DNA of 64,000 nt. Source: Mycobacterium yunnanensis (GTDB lineage: Bacteria > Actinomycetota > Actinomycetes > Mycobacteriales > Mycobacteriaceae). Of this stretch, positions 1 to 7,945 are shown piece by piece (the stretch's first letter is position 1; the number at the start of each line of letters is the position of its first letter). The notes under the pieces are model-generated. The model searched no databases. It had not been told where the DNA came from and saw only the letters and a list, made by a program, of their open reading frames with translations. The translations under genes and the position numbers were made by a program. The stretch covers positions 535,151-599,150 of the forward strand of contig NZ_JACKVK010000013.1 in the NCBI RefSeq assembly GCF_025823185.1, written 5' to 3'.

Positions 1-777
1 GGTGACGACGCGATGCGCGGAGGCGACGTCGTGTGCCGTGCCGAATCGCCGCTCCCAGTCGCTGCCCGGTTTCGCGAAGCCGAGGAAGGACCACGATGGT
101 CCAGCGTCCTTGTGCAGATACGGGCCCCACCACAATTCACCCTGCTCCGTGTCGATCGCGAAGGTGTTGTGTTCACCGCCGGCCAGTCCGCGATGGGCGA
201 ACACGTCGGTGCCATGCCCAAGGCCGGTGACGGTGAGCATCAGCAGCCGCCGCTGCGGGCGGTCGTAGACGGTGCGGGAGCGGTCGACGGCGAACAATTC
301 CGACAAGCCGGCGCGTCCAGTGGCCACCAGCGTGAGGTCGTGTGCCGAGGCGATGTCGTCGAGTACGTCGGCGTCGACGACGGTCACCACGAAACGACCG
401 CCCCCGACCAGGAATTCGCCGATCCGCTCGTCCACCTTGAGCCGGGTGTCGACGCCCACCGCCTGGAACCCGTCGTAGTCGACGTCGAAGTCGAGGACAT
501 CCTGCCGTTCGGTGCCGGCCCCGGTGAACATCCGCGTGCTCTGTCCGGTGACCCGGGGAGCACGGCCGACGTAGTCGTCCAGACCCAGCTCTCGCTCGGC
601 GGCCTGCGCCTCCGCGAAGGTCACCGCCGTCCCGGTGGCCGGACCGCGATTGCGGAGCGTCACTCGGTCGCGATCGCTGAACAGCGTGACGTCGAAACCG
701 GCGTTCAAGAATCCGACTGCGGCCGACACGCCGGTCTGTCCTGCACCGACGACGGCCACCGATCTGTTCTGCCCCAT
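1..777 (-). CDS. Styrene/indole monooxygenase-like FAD oxygenase (C-terminus cut by window edge)
   Basis: The first 259 residues of a class A-type FAD monooxygenase are present and the frame stays open to base 1. A Rossmann motif GAGQTG lies at residues 11-16 of the N-terminal beta-alpha-beta unit. A later stretch (YDRPQRRLL, then a GELWWGPY segment) resembles the substrate domain of StyA styrene monooxygenases. The family epoxidises styrene or indole and also makes sulfoxides, using FAD reduced by a separate reductase. The ATG at 777 immediately precedes the Rossmann strand; the ribosome site is weak. It lies 56 nt downstream of an LLM gene on the same strand, inside an organosulfur cluster, so sulfur oxygenation is a reasonable but unproven role. 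Confidence 0.75.
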   Translation of the reverse strand, partial: MGQNRSVAVVGAGQTGVSAAVGFLNAGFDVTLFSDRDRVTLRNRGPATGTAVTFAEAQAAERELGLDDYVGRAPRVTGQSTRMFTGAGTERQDVLDFDVDYDGFQAVGVDTRLKVDERIGEFLVGGGRFVVTVVDADVLDDIASAHDLTLVATGRAGLSELFAVDRSRTVYDRPQRRLLMLTVTGLGHGTDVFAHRGLAGGEHNTFAIDTEQGELWWGPYLHKDAGPSWSFLGFAKPGSDWERRFGTAHDVASAHRVVT

Positions 778-833
778 GTGGGGAATGCTCGGCCAGATCG
801 GCGCCGAGGGGCACCGTTTGGCCTCCGTTGATT

Positions 834-1967
834 CTAATTCGCGCGCCGGGCCCACTCCTCGGCGAGCAGAGCGTAGGACTCCACCCGGTCCCGATGATCG
901 TGGGTGATGGTGGTGATGATCAGTTCGTCGGCGCCCGTGGCGTCCCGAAGCAGCTCGAGCTGATCGGCGACCTGCGCCGCCGATCCGACGAACTGGGTGT
1001 CCACCCGATCGGACACCAGAGCGCGATCGGCGTCGGACCACACGTGGCGGCGCGCCACGTCGGGGGTCGGGTATTCGACGGCACCTTCGCCGGTTCGGAT
1101 ACTGCGCACCCAGAGTCCGTAGCCCGTGGCGAGTTCCCTTGCCGCGGACTCCGTCTCGGCCACCACCACGTCGGCCGAGACGGCGACGTACGGTTCGGCC
1201 AGGTCGACCGAGGGTGTGAACGACGCTCGGTATCCGTAGGTGGCCTCGATGACGCGGCTCGGGGCGACGTGATAGTTGGCGGCGAAGCGCACCCCGTTGC
1301 GGCCCGCCACGGTCGCGCTCTCGCCACCGCTGCTGCCCAGGATCCAGATCTGCAGATTTGCGCCGCGGCCTGGAACGACGTGAACCCGCTCGCCGGTGTC
1401 CGACTGGTAGTCATCGGCGATCAGAGCGAGGACGTCCGCGACCTGTTCGCCGTAGTCCTGCGGCTTCGCCTCCGGTAGCTGCAGGAGCGTCTTCTGCAGG
1501 GCCATTCTCGGGGACTTCAGCAACGGTGTCGGGTCGAAGGACGGTGGGATGGGCAGACCGTTCGGTGCACGTCCGCCGACCACCTGCGGCACCTCGACGG
1601 CCGTAGGCTTCGTCGGTGCGCCCGGTCTACCGCCGGAACGCCCGAGGCCTAGATCGAAGCGACCGGGATGCACGGCGTCGAGCAGTCCGAATTCCTCGAC
1701 GGTCGCCAGCGCGGTGCGGTGACCCATTTGCAGGGCGCCGGAACCCAACCGGATGGTGGACGTCGCGGCCGCGGTGAGCGCTAGCAGCACCGCGGGCGAC
1801 GTGCCCGCGACACCGGGGTTCAGGTGGTGCTCGGCGAACCAGTACCGCGAATAGCCAAGCCGTTCCGTCCGTTGCGCCAGGTCGACGCTGTTGCGCAACG
1901 CCTGGGCCGCAGTCGATCCCGACGAGATCGGCACGAGGTCGAGCACGGCCAACGGCGTTGTCCTCAC
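834..1967 (-). CDS. LLM class flavin-dependent oxidoreductase, MsnO8/luciferase group 1 type
   Basis: This is a single-domain TIM-barrel luciferase-like protein of about 377 residues. The N-terminus (LAVLDLVPISSGSTAAQAL), the segment ERLGYSRYWFAEHH and the later HPGRFDLGLGRSGG are hallmarks of the group-1 luciferase-like family. Members use reduced FMN and oxygen; most have no known substrate. I chose the GTG at 1967 because GGAGG lies 9 nt upstream. A GTG at 1997 would add ten residues and leave only 12 nt after the rhodanese gene. It is co-directional with the rhodanese upstream and the StyA-like gene downstream. Confidence 0.8.
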   Translation of the reverse strand: MRTTPLAVLDLVPISSGSTAAQALRNSVDLAQRTERLGYSRYWFAEHHLNPGVAGTSPAVLLALTAAATSTIRLGSGALQMGHRTALATVEEFGLLDAVHPGRFDLGLGRSGGRPGAPTKPTAVEVPQVVGGRAPNGLPIPPSFDPTPLLKSPRMALQKTLLQLPEAKPQDYGEQVADVLALIADDYQSDTGERVHVVPGRGANLQIWILGSSGGESATVAGRNGVRFAANYHVAPSRVIEATYGYRASFTPSVDLAEPYVAVSADVVVAETESAARELATGYGLWVRSIRTGEGAVEYPTPDVARRHVWSDADRALVSDRVDTQFVGSAAQVADQLELLRDATGADELIITTITHDHRDRVESYALLAEEWARRAN

Positions 1968-2009
1968 GACCGCAGCCCTCCGACCGCTCGACACCACACG
2001 GTTGCCCCG

Positions 2010-2591
2010 TTACCCGTCCCCGAGCGCGTCGACCAAACGCTTGGCATCCTGCTCGGGACCGCGGTTGTAGGGCAGTTTCGCCAACGCCGACGCCATGGCG
2101 CAGGTGTTGCTCACCGCTGCGAAGGTCAAGCCGCCGCCGATCGCCGCGGCAACCCACTTGAGCTGGGGCACAGCCACACTGCTCAACACGGACCCGAGCA
2201 CGACGGATCCCGCGACCAGCCGCACTTGACGTTCCATCTCCCAGCGCTGCTCGCCCCGGGACACATCGAAGCCGCGCTTCTGCCATTCCGCGACGCCTCC
2301 CTGCAGGACACGACCGGCATCGAAACCACTCTCGTGAAGCAGTCCCTTGGCCGTCGCAGCCCGCTGCCCCGACTGGCACACCAGTACCACCTCGCCGCCG
2401 AGGCGCTTGGCGGCTTCGGCGCGGTGCTCGCGCAGCACGTCGAGCGGGAGGTTGCGGGACCCCGCGATGTGGGCGGTCTCGAATTCGGCGGGCGTCCTGA
2501 CGTCGACGATTTGGACCTCCATCGACGGCGTCAGGCGACTCTGCAGTTCCTCGGCGCTGATGTCGCCTTGGGCGACGGTGGATGTACTCAT
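2010..2591 (-). CDS. Membrane-anchored rhodanese-domain sulfurtransferase (rhodanese + DUF2892)
   Basis: This 193-residue protein starts with a single rhodanese domain (about residues 8-110). The active loop VCQSGQRA has the persulfide-forming cysteine at position 72. About 80 C-terminal residues follow with two hydrophobic segments near 123-142 and 145-165, as in YgaP-like DUF2892 proteins. The protein probably handles sulfane sulfur at the inner face of the membrane. It is transcribed away from the SfnG-like gene across a 176-nt gap and precedes the LLM gene by 12-42 nt depending on that gene's start. Its presence in an organosulfur cluster fits a role in sulfur relay or detoxification. Confidence 0.85.
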   Translation of the reverse strand: MSTSTVAQGDISAEELQSRLTPSMEVQIVDVRTPAEFETAHIAGSRNLPLDVLREHRAEAAKRLGGEVVLVCQSGQRAATAKGLLHESGFDAGRVLQGGVAEWQKRGFDVSRGEQRWEMERQVRLVAGSVVLGSVLSSVAVPQLKWVAAAIGGGLTFAAVSNTCAMASALAKLPYNRGPEQDAKRLVDALGDG

Positions 2592-2767
2592 GCGGGCGGA
2601 TTACCCACCTCCGTGTCGCAATCTCTTCTTCGAATCACCCCGAGCCCAATTGCCGCACATCGGGGCGACGCCGTCGACCAAATCACGGTGACCGCAACCA
2701 TCTCGGCGGCCGGGCTGACCGCTCTAGCGTCGAGGACCAACCCGCCCACCGCCGCCAGGAGACCGTC

Positions 2768-3829
2768 ATGACCGCAACAGCACTGCGCTTTGGAGTCTGG
2801 GCCTTGGTGTACGGCACGTGGGGTGCGCGCCAGCACCCCGATGAGCCGGTCGACGCGTCGTGGGCGCGCACCAGGGACCAGATCGTCGAAGCGGACCGCC
2901 TCGGGTTCGACGCCACGCTGGTGGCGCAGCACGAGGTCAATCCCGCCGGGGATCACTACGACCAACTCGAAGCGTGGACCACCAGCGCTGCGCTGGCGGC
3001 CTTGACCGAGAACATCGAGATCATCACGGCGATCAAACCCGCGCTCTACCACCCGGTGGTGTTGGCCAAGCAGGCACTTCAGATCGAGGAGATCAGCGGG
3101 GGCCGGTTCGGCGTCAACGTCGTCAACGCGTGGTTCAAGCCCGAGATCGCCCGCGCCGGGCTGCCGTTCCTCGAACACGACGCGCGCTACGCCTACGGCC
3201 GGGAGTGGCTCACGATCGTGCAGTCTCTGATCGCGGGACGACGAACGACGTTCCACGGCAGATACTTCGACATCGATGACTATCAGCTCGTGCCGGCGAG
3301 CCGGTATCGCGACCGGCCCGCGATCTACGTGGGCGGCGAGTCGGAGCCCGCACGGGAGCTGGCGAAGGACTTCGCCGATGTCTGGTTCGTCAACGGACAG
3401 CCCGAGGAGGACGTGCGGCGCCTCGTCGACGACGTCGCTGCACGCCACCGCACCGGCCGTCGGCTCCGATTCGGGTTGGCCGCGTTCGTCATCGGCCGCG
3501 AGAGCGATCGCGAGGCCGCCGACGAACTCGACTACGCCTTCGACTTGGCCAGCCGGGACGTCGCCGAGACCGAGTCCGTCCTCTCGAATGCCGACCCGAA
3601 CGCCGAGATGTTCAAGACCTTTGCACGCCATCCCCACGTCGGCACCAACGGGGGCACGGCCGCCGGCCTCGTCGGCAGTTACGACACCGTGGCCGAACGG
3701 ATCCTGCGCTTCGGCGCCCTCGGCATCGAGACGTTCATGTTGCAGTTCCAGCCGTTCGAGTCGGAGATGCGGCGCTTCGCCGAAGAAATCATCCCCCGAG
3801 TGCGCCGGCTGGAGAGACTCGCCGCGTGA
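2768..3829 (+). CDS. SfnG/SsuD-like FMNH2-dependent sulfone or alkanesulfonate monooxygenase
   Basis: This 353-residue LLM protein aligns by eye with dimethylsulfone monooxygenase SfnG and alkanesulfonate monooxygenase SsuD. Shared features are a strand leading to IITAIKPALYHPVVLAKQ, the block GGRFGVNVVNAWFKPE, then LEHDARYAYGREW and YVGGESEPARELA. The reaction expected for the family is FMNH2- and O2-dependent cleavage of a C-S bond, releasing a sulfinate or sulfite. The ATG at 2768 has AGGAG about 6 nt upstream. An SfnB-like oxygenase and an FMN reductase follow on the same strand, giving a complete two-component system. The substrate (sulfone or sulfonate) cannot be fixed from sequence. 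Confidence 0.82.
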   Translation: MTATALRFGVWALVYGTWGARQHPDEPVDASWARTRDQIVEADRLGFDATLVAQHEVNPAGDHYDQLEAWTTSAALAALTENIEIITAIKPALYHPVVLAKQALQIEEISGGRFGVNVVNAWFKPEIARAGLPFLEHDARYAYGREWLTIVQSLIAGRRTTFHGRYFDIDDYQLVPASRYRDRPAIYVGGESEPARELAKDFADVWFVNGQPEEDVRRLVDDVAARHRTGRRLRFGLAAFVIGRESDREAADELDYAFDLASRDVAETESVLSNADPNAEMFKTFARHPHVGTNGGTAAGLVGSYDTVAERILRFGALGIETFMLQFQPFESEMRRFAEEIIPRVRRLERLAA

Positions 3830-3923
3830 GGTCAAAGAATCAGGTTGGCCCAAACACTCCTCGTCTGTGACACCACCCCCTAGCGTTGGATGACGTGCAT
3901 TCCGTCGATTCCCTGCAGCGCCC

Positions 3924-5153
3924 GTGACGAGTACCCTCCCCGACGCCGGTGCGGCAGCCGACGAATCGGCGGCGTTCGTCGAGCTCCTCGCCCAGATCGC
4001 CGAGGGCGCGCAACGTCGCGAGCAGGAGCGAATCCTGCCCCGCGAACAGGTGGCTCGGCTGGTCGACGCCGGCATCGGCAAACTCAGGATCCCGGTCGAA
4101 CAGGGCGGAGCCGGAGCAAGCCTTCCCGAACTGTTCGACGTGATCATTCAGCTGGCGGCGGCTGACGCCAACGTCGCGCACATCCTGCGGGCGCACTTCG
4201 GCTTCGTCGAGGAGCAGTTGCACAACCCCGATCCGGTCGCCGCCCGACGATGGCTGGGCCTGGCGGCCGACGGCAAGCTCTTCGGCAACGCCGTGAGCGC
4301 GCAGAACGGACTGCCGGTGGGCCGCACGGCGGGAGCCTCGCACCTCGACACCACCCTGACGCGCGACGACACCGGCGGCTTCCGGTTGAACGGCGTGAAG
4401 TTCTATTCCACGGGAACGCTATTCGCCGATTGGGTGAACGTGCAGGCCGCCGACGCCGACGGCGCGTCCTACCGTGTGACCGTACCGACGGACCGGGCGG
4501 GTGTGACGGTCGAAGACGATTGGGACGGCTTCGGTCAACGGCTGACCGGAACCGGCACGACGCGATTCGCGGACGTGCGCGTCGACGCCGACGAGACGCA
4601 GCGCGTCGACGCCCGCGACACCGACCCCAAACCCACCTATTACGGCGCTTTCTACCAGCTCTACCTGCAGGCACTCACCGCAGGGGTGCTCGCCGCCGTC
4701 CGGTCGGATGCCGTGGCGCTGACCCGCAGGCGCGATCGAAACTTCAGCCACGCAAGCCAACCGCTACCGGCCGACGACCCGCAGGTACTCCAGGTCGTCG
4801 GCGAGATTGCCGCCGACGCCTTCGCCGCCAGGGCGATCGTGCTCACGGCTGCCCACGCGCTGCAGGTGGCCTCCGACAGTGAGCGCGCAGGCGTGTTCGA
4901 TCCCGATGCCGCGCAGGACGCCCAGCTGGCCGCGGCACAAGCCAAGGTCGCCGTGGACCGCTTCTCGTATGCGACGGCCGCCCGGCTCCTCGACGTGGGC
5001 GGCGCCTCCGCCACGCAGGTGCGCTACGGCCACGATCGGCATTGGCGCAACATCCGCACGATTTCGACGCACAATCCGACGTTCCTCAAGGCGACCGCGA
5101 TCGGGTCCCGTCTCGTGAACGAAACGCCGCTTCCACAGAATGGATTCTTCTGA
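3924..5153 (+). CDS. DszC/SfnB-type acyl-CoA-dehydrogenase-fold flavin monooxygenase
   Basis: This 409-residue protein has the acyl-CoA dehydrogenase fold: an N-terminal helical domain, a middle beta domain with the F/YSTGTLFADW block, and a C-terminal four-helix bundle. The C-terminal signature RHWRNIRTISTHNP marks the DszC/SfnB monooxygenase branch rather than true acyl-CoA dehydrogenases. DszC uses FMNH2 and O2 to oxidise dibenzothiophene to its sulfone, and SfnB acts in dimethylsulfone use. The start is the GTG at 3924, which gives the normal MTSTLP N-terminus. It sits 94 nt after the SfnG-like gene and only 2 nt before the FMN reductase that probably feeds it. Confidence 0.85.
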   Translation: MTSTLPDAGAAADESAAFVELLAQIAEGAQRREQERILPREQVARLVDAGIGKLRIPVEQGGAGASLPELFDVIIQLAAADANVAHILRAHFGFVEEQLHNPDPVAARRWLGLAADGKLFGNAVSAQNGLPVGRTAGASHLDTTLTRDDTGGFRLNGVKFYSTGTLFADWVNVQAADADGASYRVTVPTDRAGVTVEDDWDGFGQRLTGTGTTRFADVRVDADETQRVDARDTDPKPTYYGAFYQLYLQALTAGVLAAVRSDAVALTRRRDRNFSHASQPLPADDPQVLQVVGEIAADAFAARAIVLTAAHALQVASDSERAGVFDPDAAQDAQLAAAQAKVAVDRFSYATAARLLDVGGASATQVRYGHDRHWRNIRTISTHNPTFLKATAIGSRLVNETPLPQNGFF

Positions 5154-5155
5154 AG

Positions 5156-5641
5156 ATGACCGTCGTCGTCGTGGGAAACCCAAAGCCACTGTCACGCACC
5201 AGAGCAGCTGCCGAGCTGGTCGCGACGAAACTCACCGGCACGCCTCCGGAACACGTCGTCGACGTGGTCGACCTGGGGGCGGGCTTGCTGGGCTGGGGCG
5301 ATCCGAAGGTCGCCGAGGCGAAGGCCATCGTCACCTCAGCGGATCTGCTGGTGGTCGCATCCCCCACCTTCAAGGCGACGTACACCGGGCTGCTGAAGTT
5401 GTTCCTCGACCAGTTCGGTGCCGGTGAACTCAACCAGATCCCGACGTTCCCGCTGATGCTCGGCGGGTCGCTTGCGCACTCACTGGCCCCGGAATTGACG
5501 TTGCGTCCGGTGCTCGTCGAGATCGGGGCGAGTTGCCCGGCACCGAGCCTCTACCTGCTCGACTCCGACTACGAGGGTTCGGCCACTCTCGACGCGTGGC
5601 TGGACGTCGCGCGCCGACATCTGCCGGGAGGGTCCGGCTAG
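5156..5641 (+). CDS. NAD(P)H-dependent FMN reductase (SsuE/MsuE-like)
   Basis: This is a 161-residue flavodoxin-fold protein. The N-terminus VVVVGNPKPLSRTR is the phosphate-binding loop, and SPTFKATYTGLLKLFLDQF is the conserved FMN-contacting segment of the SsuE/MsuE/ChrR family. It reduces FMN with NAD(P)H and supplies FMNH2 to partner monooxygenases. The ATG at 5156 follows the previous stop by 2 nt, so it is coupled to the SfnB-like gene. It is the only flavin reductase I find in the window, although at least 15 encoded oxygenases need reduced flavin. The stop codon overlaps that of the convergent MFS gene. Confidence 0.88.
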   Translation: MTVVVVGNPKPLSRTRAAAELVATKLTGTPPEHVVDVVDLGAGLLGWGDPKVAEAKAIVTSADLLVVASPTFKATYTGLLKLFLDQFGAGELNQIPTFPLMLGGSLAHSLAPELTLRPVLVEIGASCPAPSLYLLDSDYEGSATLDAWLDVARRHLPGGSG

Positions 5642-6933
5642 GACCGGACGGACGTGGTCGACGTTCCGAAGGCCTCCTGAGCCAGGTCGTCGAGCTCACG
5701 CCCCCGCGTCTCCGGCCCGGCGAGGTAGCCGGCGATGGTCAACAGCCAGATGGCGCTCAGCGCCAAGTAGGGAGTCTGCAGACCGTAGTTGGTGATGCCC
5801 CAGCCGACGACGGTCGGCGCCGCTACGGACACCAGGCGTCCGCCGCCGACGGCAATTCCAAAGCCGGTGCCGCGCAGGATGGTTGGGAACAGTTCGGAGA
5901 TGTAGGTGTCGCCCACTCCCCACAGCCATCCGAGGGTGGCGATCGACACCGCACCGAAGACGAGGTACTCGGATCGGTCATCGGAGGTCACCGCCAGGAT
6001 GGTGGACCCGATCTCGATGAGCGCGGCGAGGATTGCCGAGGGACGGCGTCCCACCCAATCCGCCAGCGCGGTACCCAGATACACGAACACCGCCTGCAGC
6101 ACGAAGAACACCAGCGCGTAGCGAATCGCCTCGATCGTGGTTGCGTGGAACCTCGCCACGACGTAGGTGGTGAGGAACAGCGTCATGCCCCAGTAGCCGA
6201 CGGCGTTGGCGGTGTAGATGAGCCATCCGACGACCAGACGCCGCCGGACGCCGGGAAGCTGCCAGAGCGAGGGTGTCTCGGCGCCGGACTCGGACTCGAC
6301 GGTAGCGCGCGCCTCGGTGTAGCGGTGCGACTCGGTGATGCCCTGGCGGACCAGGAACAAGATGACGGCGGGGACGATGGCCACCACGAACGCCGCTTGC
6401 CAGCCAAAGTGCGGCACCAGTGCCAACGCGACAGCGGCCGCCAAGACATACCCCAGCGAGAACAGCGAGAAGATGACGCCACCGACGCCGATGGCGCGCG
6501 TCTTGGTGGGCCAGACCTCGGCCGTGTAGGGCGCGCCGACGGCGAGCTCGCCCGCCCCACCGACGCCGGTGAGGAACCGCAGGCCGGTGAAGGCGGCCAC
6601 GTTGGTGGTGAGTCCCGCCAGCGCGGTGGTGATGCCGTAGAGCAGGATCGACGCACCGAGGGTCGCCTTACGGCCCCAGCGATCCGCGGCGATGCCGAAT
6701 CCGATGGTGCCGATCGTGTACCCGAGCAGGAAGATCGAACCGATGTAACCCGCCTGTGCATCGGTGATGTGCAGGGTCTTCTTGATCTCGGGCAGGACCA
6801 GCCCGTAGATGTTGACCGCGTAGGAGTCGAAGCCGTATCCGAGCCCCGCCGTCACCGCGACGAACAGGGCTTGCCGGAACGTCGGTCCGGCGCGGCGAGG
6901 AGCGTCGACCGAGACGCCGTCGGGTGATGTCAC
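5638..6933 (-). CDS. MFS transporter (sugar/aromatic-acid porter type)
   Basis: This 431-residue protein has about 12 hydrophobic segments. The motif FGIAADRWGRKATLG between segments 2 and 3 is the MFS loop signature, and PYTAEVWPTKTRAIG and ISELFPTILRGTGFG match the cytoplasmic loop motifs of the metabolite/H+ symporter branch. The N-terminus GYGFDSYAVNIYGLVLPEIKK resembles aromatic-acid and sugar porters. It probably imports or exports a small organic compound handled by the neighbouring oxygenases; the substrate is unknown. Its TAG overlaps the convergent FMN-reductase stop within a CTAG tetramer at 5638-5641. Confidence 0.85.
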   Translation of the reverse strand: MTSPDGVSVDAPRRAGPTFRQALFVAVTAGLGYGFDSYAVNIYGLVLPEIKKTLHITDAQAGYIGSIFLLGYTIGTIGFGIAADRWGRKATLGASILLYGITTALAGLTTNVAAFTGLRFLTGVGGAGELAVGAPYTAEVWPTKTRAIGVGGVIFSLFSLGYVLAAAVALALVPHFGWQAAFVVAIVPAVILFLVRQGITESHRYTEARATVESESGAETPSLWQLPGVRRRLVVGWLIYTANAVGYWGMTLFLTTYVVARFHATTIEAIRYALVFFVLQAVFVYLGTALADWVGRRPSAILAALIEIGSTILAVTSDDRSEYLVFGAVSIATLGWLWGVGDTYISELFPTILRGTGFGIAVGGGRLVSVAAPTVVGWGITNYGLQTPYLALSAIWLLTIAGYLAGPETRGRELDDLAQEAFGTSTTSVRS

Positions 6934-6951
6934 GTGGGAACGCTTCCTGAC

Positions 6952-7569
6952 TTAGAAGATGAGGCCCTGAGACGAGCTCGCCGCCGCGAAACGGCGTTGC
7001 ACGTCCGCCCAGTTGACGACGTTCCAGAACGCCTTCACGTAATCGGCCTTCACGTTCTTGTATTGGAGGTAGTACGCGTGCTCCCACAGGTCGACCTGGA
7101 GCAGGGGAATGATGCCGAGTGGCACGTTGGCCTGCTGGTCGTAGAGCTGGAAGGTGAGCAGCCGATTGCCCAGCGTGTCATAGCCGAGAACGGCCCAGCC
7201 CGAGCCTTGCAATCCGTTGGCCGCGGCGGCGAACTGGGCCCGAAACTTGTCGAACGAGCCGAACTGATCGTCGATCGCCGCGGCGAGTTCGCCGGTTGGC
7301 TTGTCCCCTCCGTTGGGCGACAGATTCTTCCACCAGATCGAGTGGTTGACGTGACCGCCGAGGTGGAACGCCAGGTTCTTCTCGTTGAGGAAGATCGCGG
7401 CGTGATCGTCGTTGGCACGAGCTTCCTCGAGCTTGGCCAGCGCGTCGTTGACGCCCTTGACGTAGGTGGCGTGATGCTTGCCGTGGTGGATCTCGTTGAT
7501 CTCACCCGAGATGTGCGGTTCGAGTGCTCCGTAGTCGTAGTCGAGGTCTGGCAGGGTGTAGTCGGTCAT
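6952..7569 (-). CDS. sodA: Superoxide dismutase, Mn/Fe family
   Basis: This 205-residue protein is close to mycobacterial SodA along its whole length. The metal ligands are recognisable: the first His in the HHGKHH segment (residue 28), His in FHLGGHVNHSIWW near 76, and Asp and His in the QVDLWEHAYYLQYKN block near 160 and 164. It ends in GLIF like mycobacterial homologues. The ATG at 7569 gives the conserved MTDYTLPDLDYDYG start; an ATG three codons earlier (7578) is less likely. It lies between an MFS gene and a ferredoxin gene, within an oxygenase-rich island, where flavin enzymes would leak superoxide. Confidence 0.95.
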   Translation of the reverse strand: MTDYTLPDLDYDYGALEPHISGEINEIHHGKHHATYVKGVNDALAKLEEARANDDHAAIFLNEKNLAFHLGGHVNHSIWWKNLSPNGGDKPTGELAAAIDDQFGSFDKFRAQFAAAANGLQGSGWAVLGYDTLGNRLLTFQLYDQQANVPLGIIPLLQVDLWEHAYYLQYKNVKADYVKAFWNVVNWADVQRRFAAASSSQGLIF

Positions 7570-7612
7570 GAGATCCATTCCATGTCGTCGTGTTCGGTCG
7601 TGGTGAAACTGG

Positions 7613-7945
7613 TCAGTCCGGATATTCGGGTCCGACGGCCGTGCGAGCCCCGAGCGGGCGGCCTCCTCCCCAGCCCAGTTCGCGTCGGTAGCCGCCGAGC
7701 AGTCCGGCGGCTTCCAGCCCGTGGGCGTCGCGATGGGGCGAGCCCCCCGCGGCAGGGGCGGTCAGCGGGGCGACGAACAGTGCATCGGTCGGGCAGTACG
7801 CCTCGCACTGGAAGCACGTCTGACAGGTGTCCTGGCGCGCAATCACCGGTACCCCGTCGTGGCCACGGTCGAAGACTCGCGTCGGGCAGACCTCGATGCA
7901 CCTGTCACACCCGATGCAGCGCTCGGCCGACACGAGCTCGATCAC
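7613..7945 (-). CDS. Two-cluster 4Fe-4S ferredoxin, partner of the AprA-like flavoprotein
   Basis: This 110-residue protein has two 4Fe-4S motifs. The first is CIGCDRCIEVCP with Cys at 10, 13, 16 and 20; the second is CQTCFQCEAYCP with Cys at 41, 44, 47 and 51. A Gly-rich tail of about 55 residues follows and has no recognisable domain. The arrangement recalls the AprB/ferredoxin partner of adenylylsulfate-reductase-like flavoproteins. Its GTG start at 7945 overlaps the flavoprotein stop in a GTGA, so the two are translationally coupled and probably form a complex. It presumably carries electrons to or from the flavoprotein. Confidence 0.85.
   Translation of the reverse strand: MIELVSAERCIGCDRCIEVCPTRVFDRGHDGVPVIARQDTCQTCFQCEAYCPTDALFVAPLTAPAAGGSPHRDAHGLEAAGLLGGYRRELGWGGGRPLGARTAVGPEYPD

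Noticed and set aside
2725..3886. CTAGCGT at 2724-2730 and again at 3880-3886, each 37 nt before the start of the SfnG-like and SfnB-like genes, examined as a shared -10 element.
   Set aside because: TAGCGT fits TAnnnT, but no -35 lies at a sensible distance in either case and the flanks do not match, so the equal spacing may be chance.
5533..6927. Long plus-strand open frame opposite the MFS gene (464 codons), and similar long antisense frames opposite other genes.
   Set aside because: They encode low-complexity Arg/Gly/Asp-rich translations with no domain motifs and mirror the GC-rich codon pattern of the real genes.
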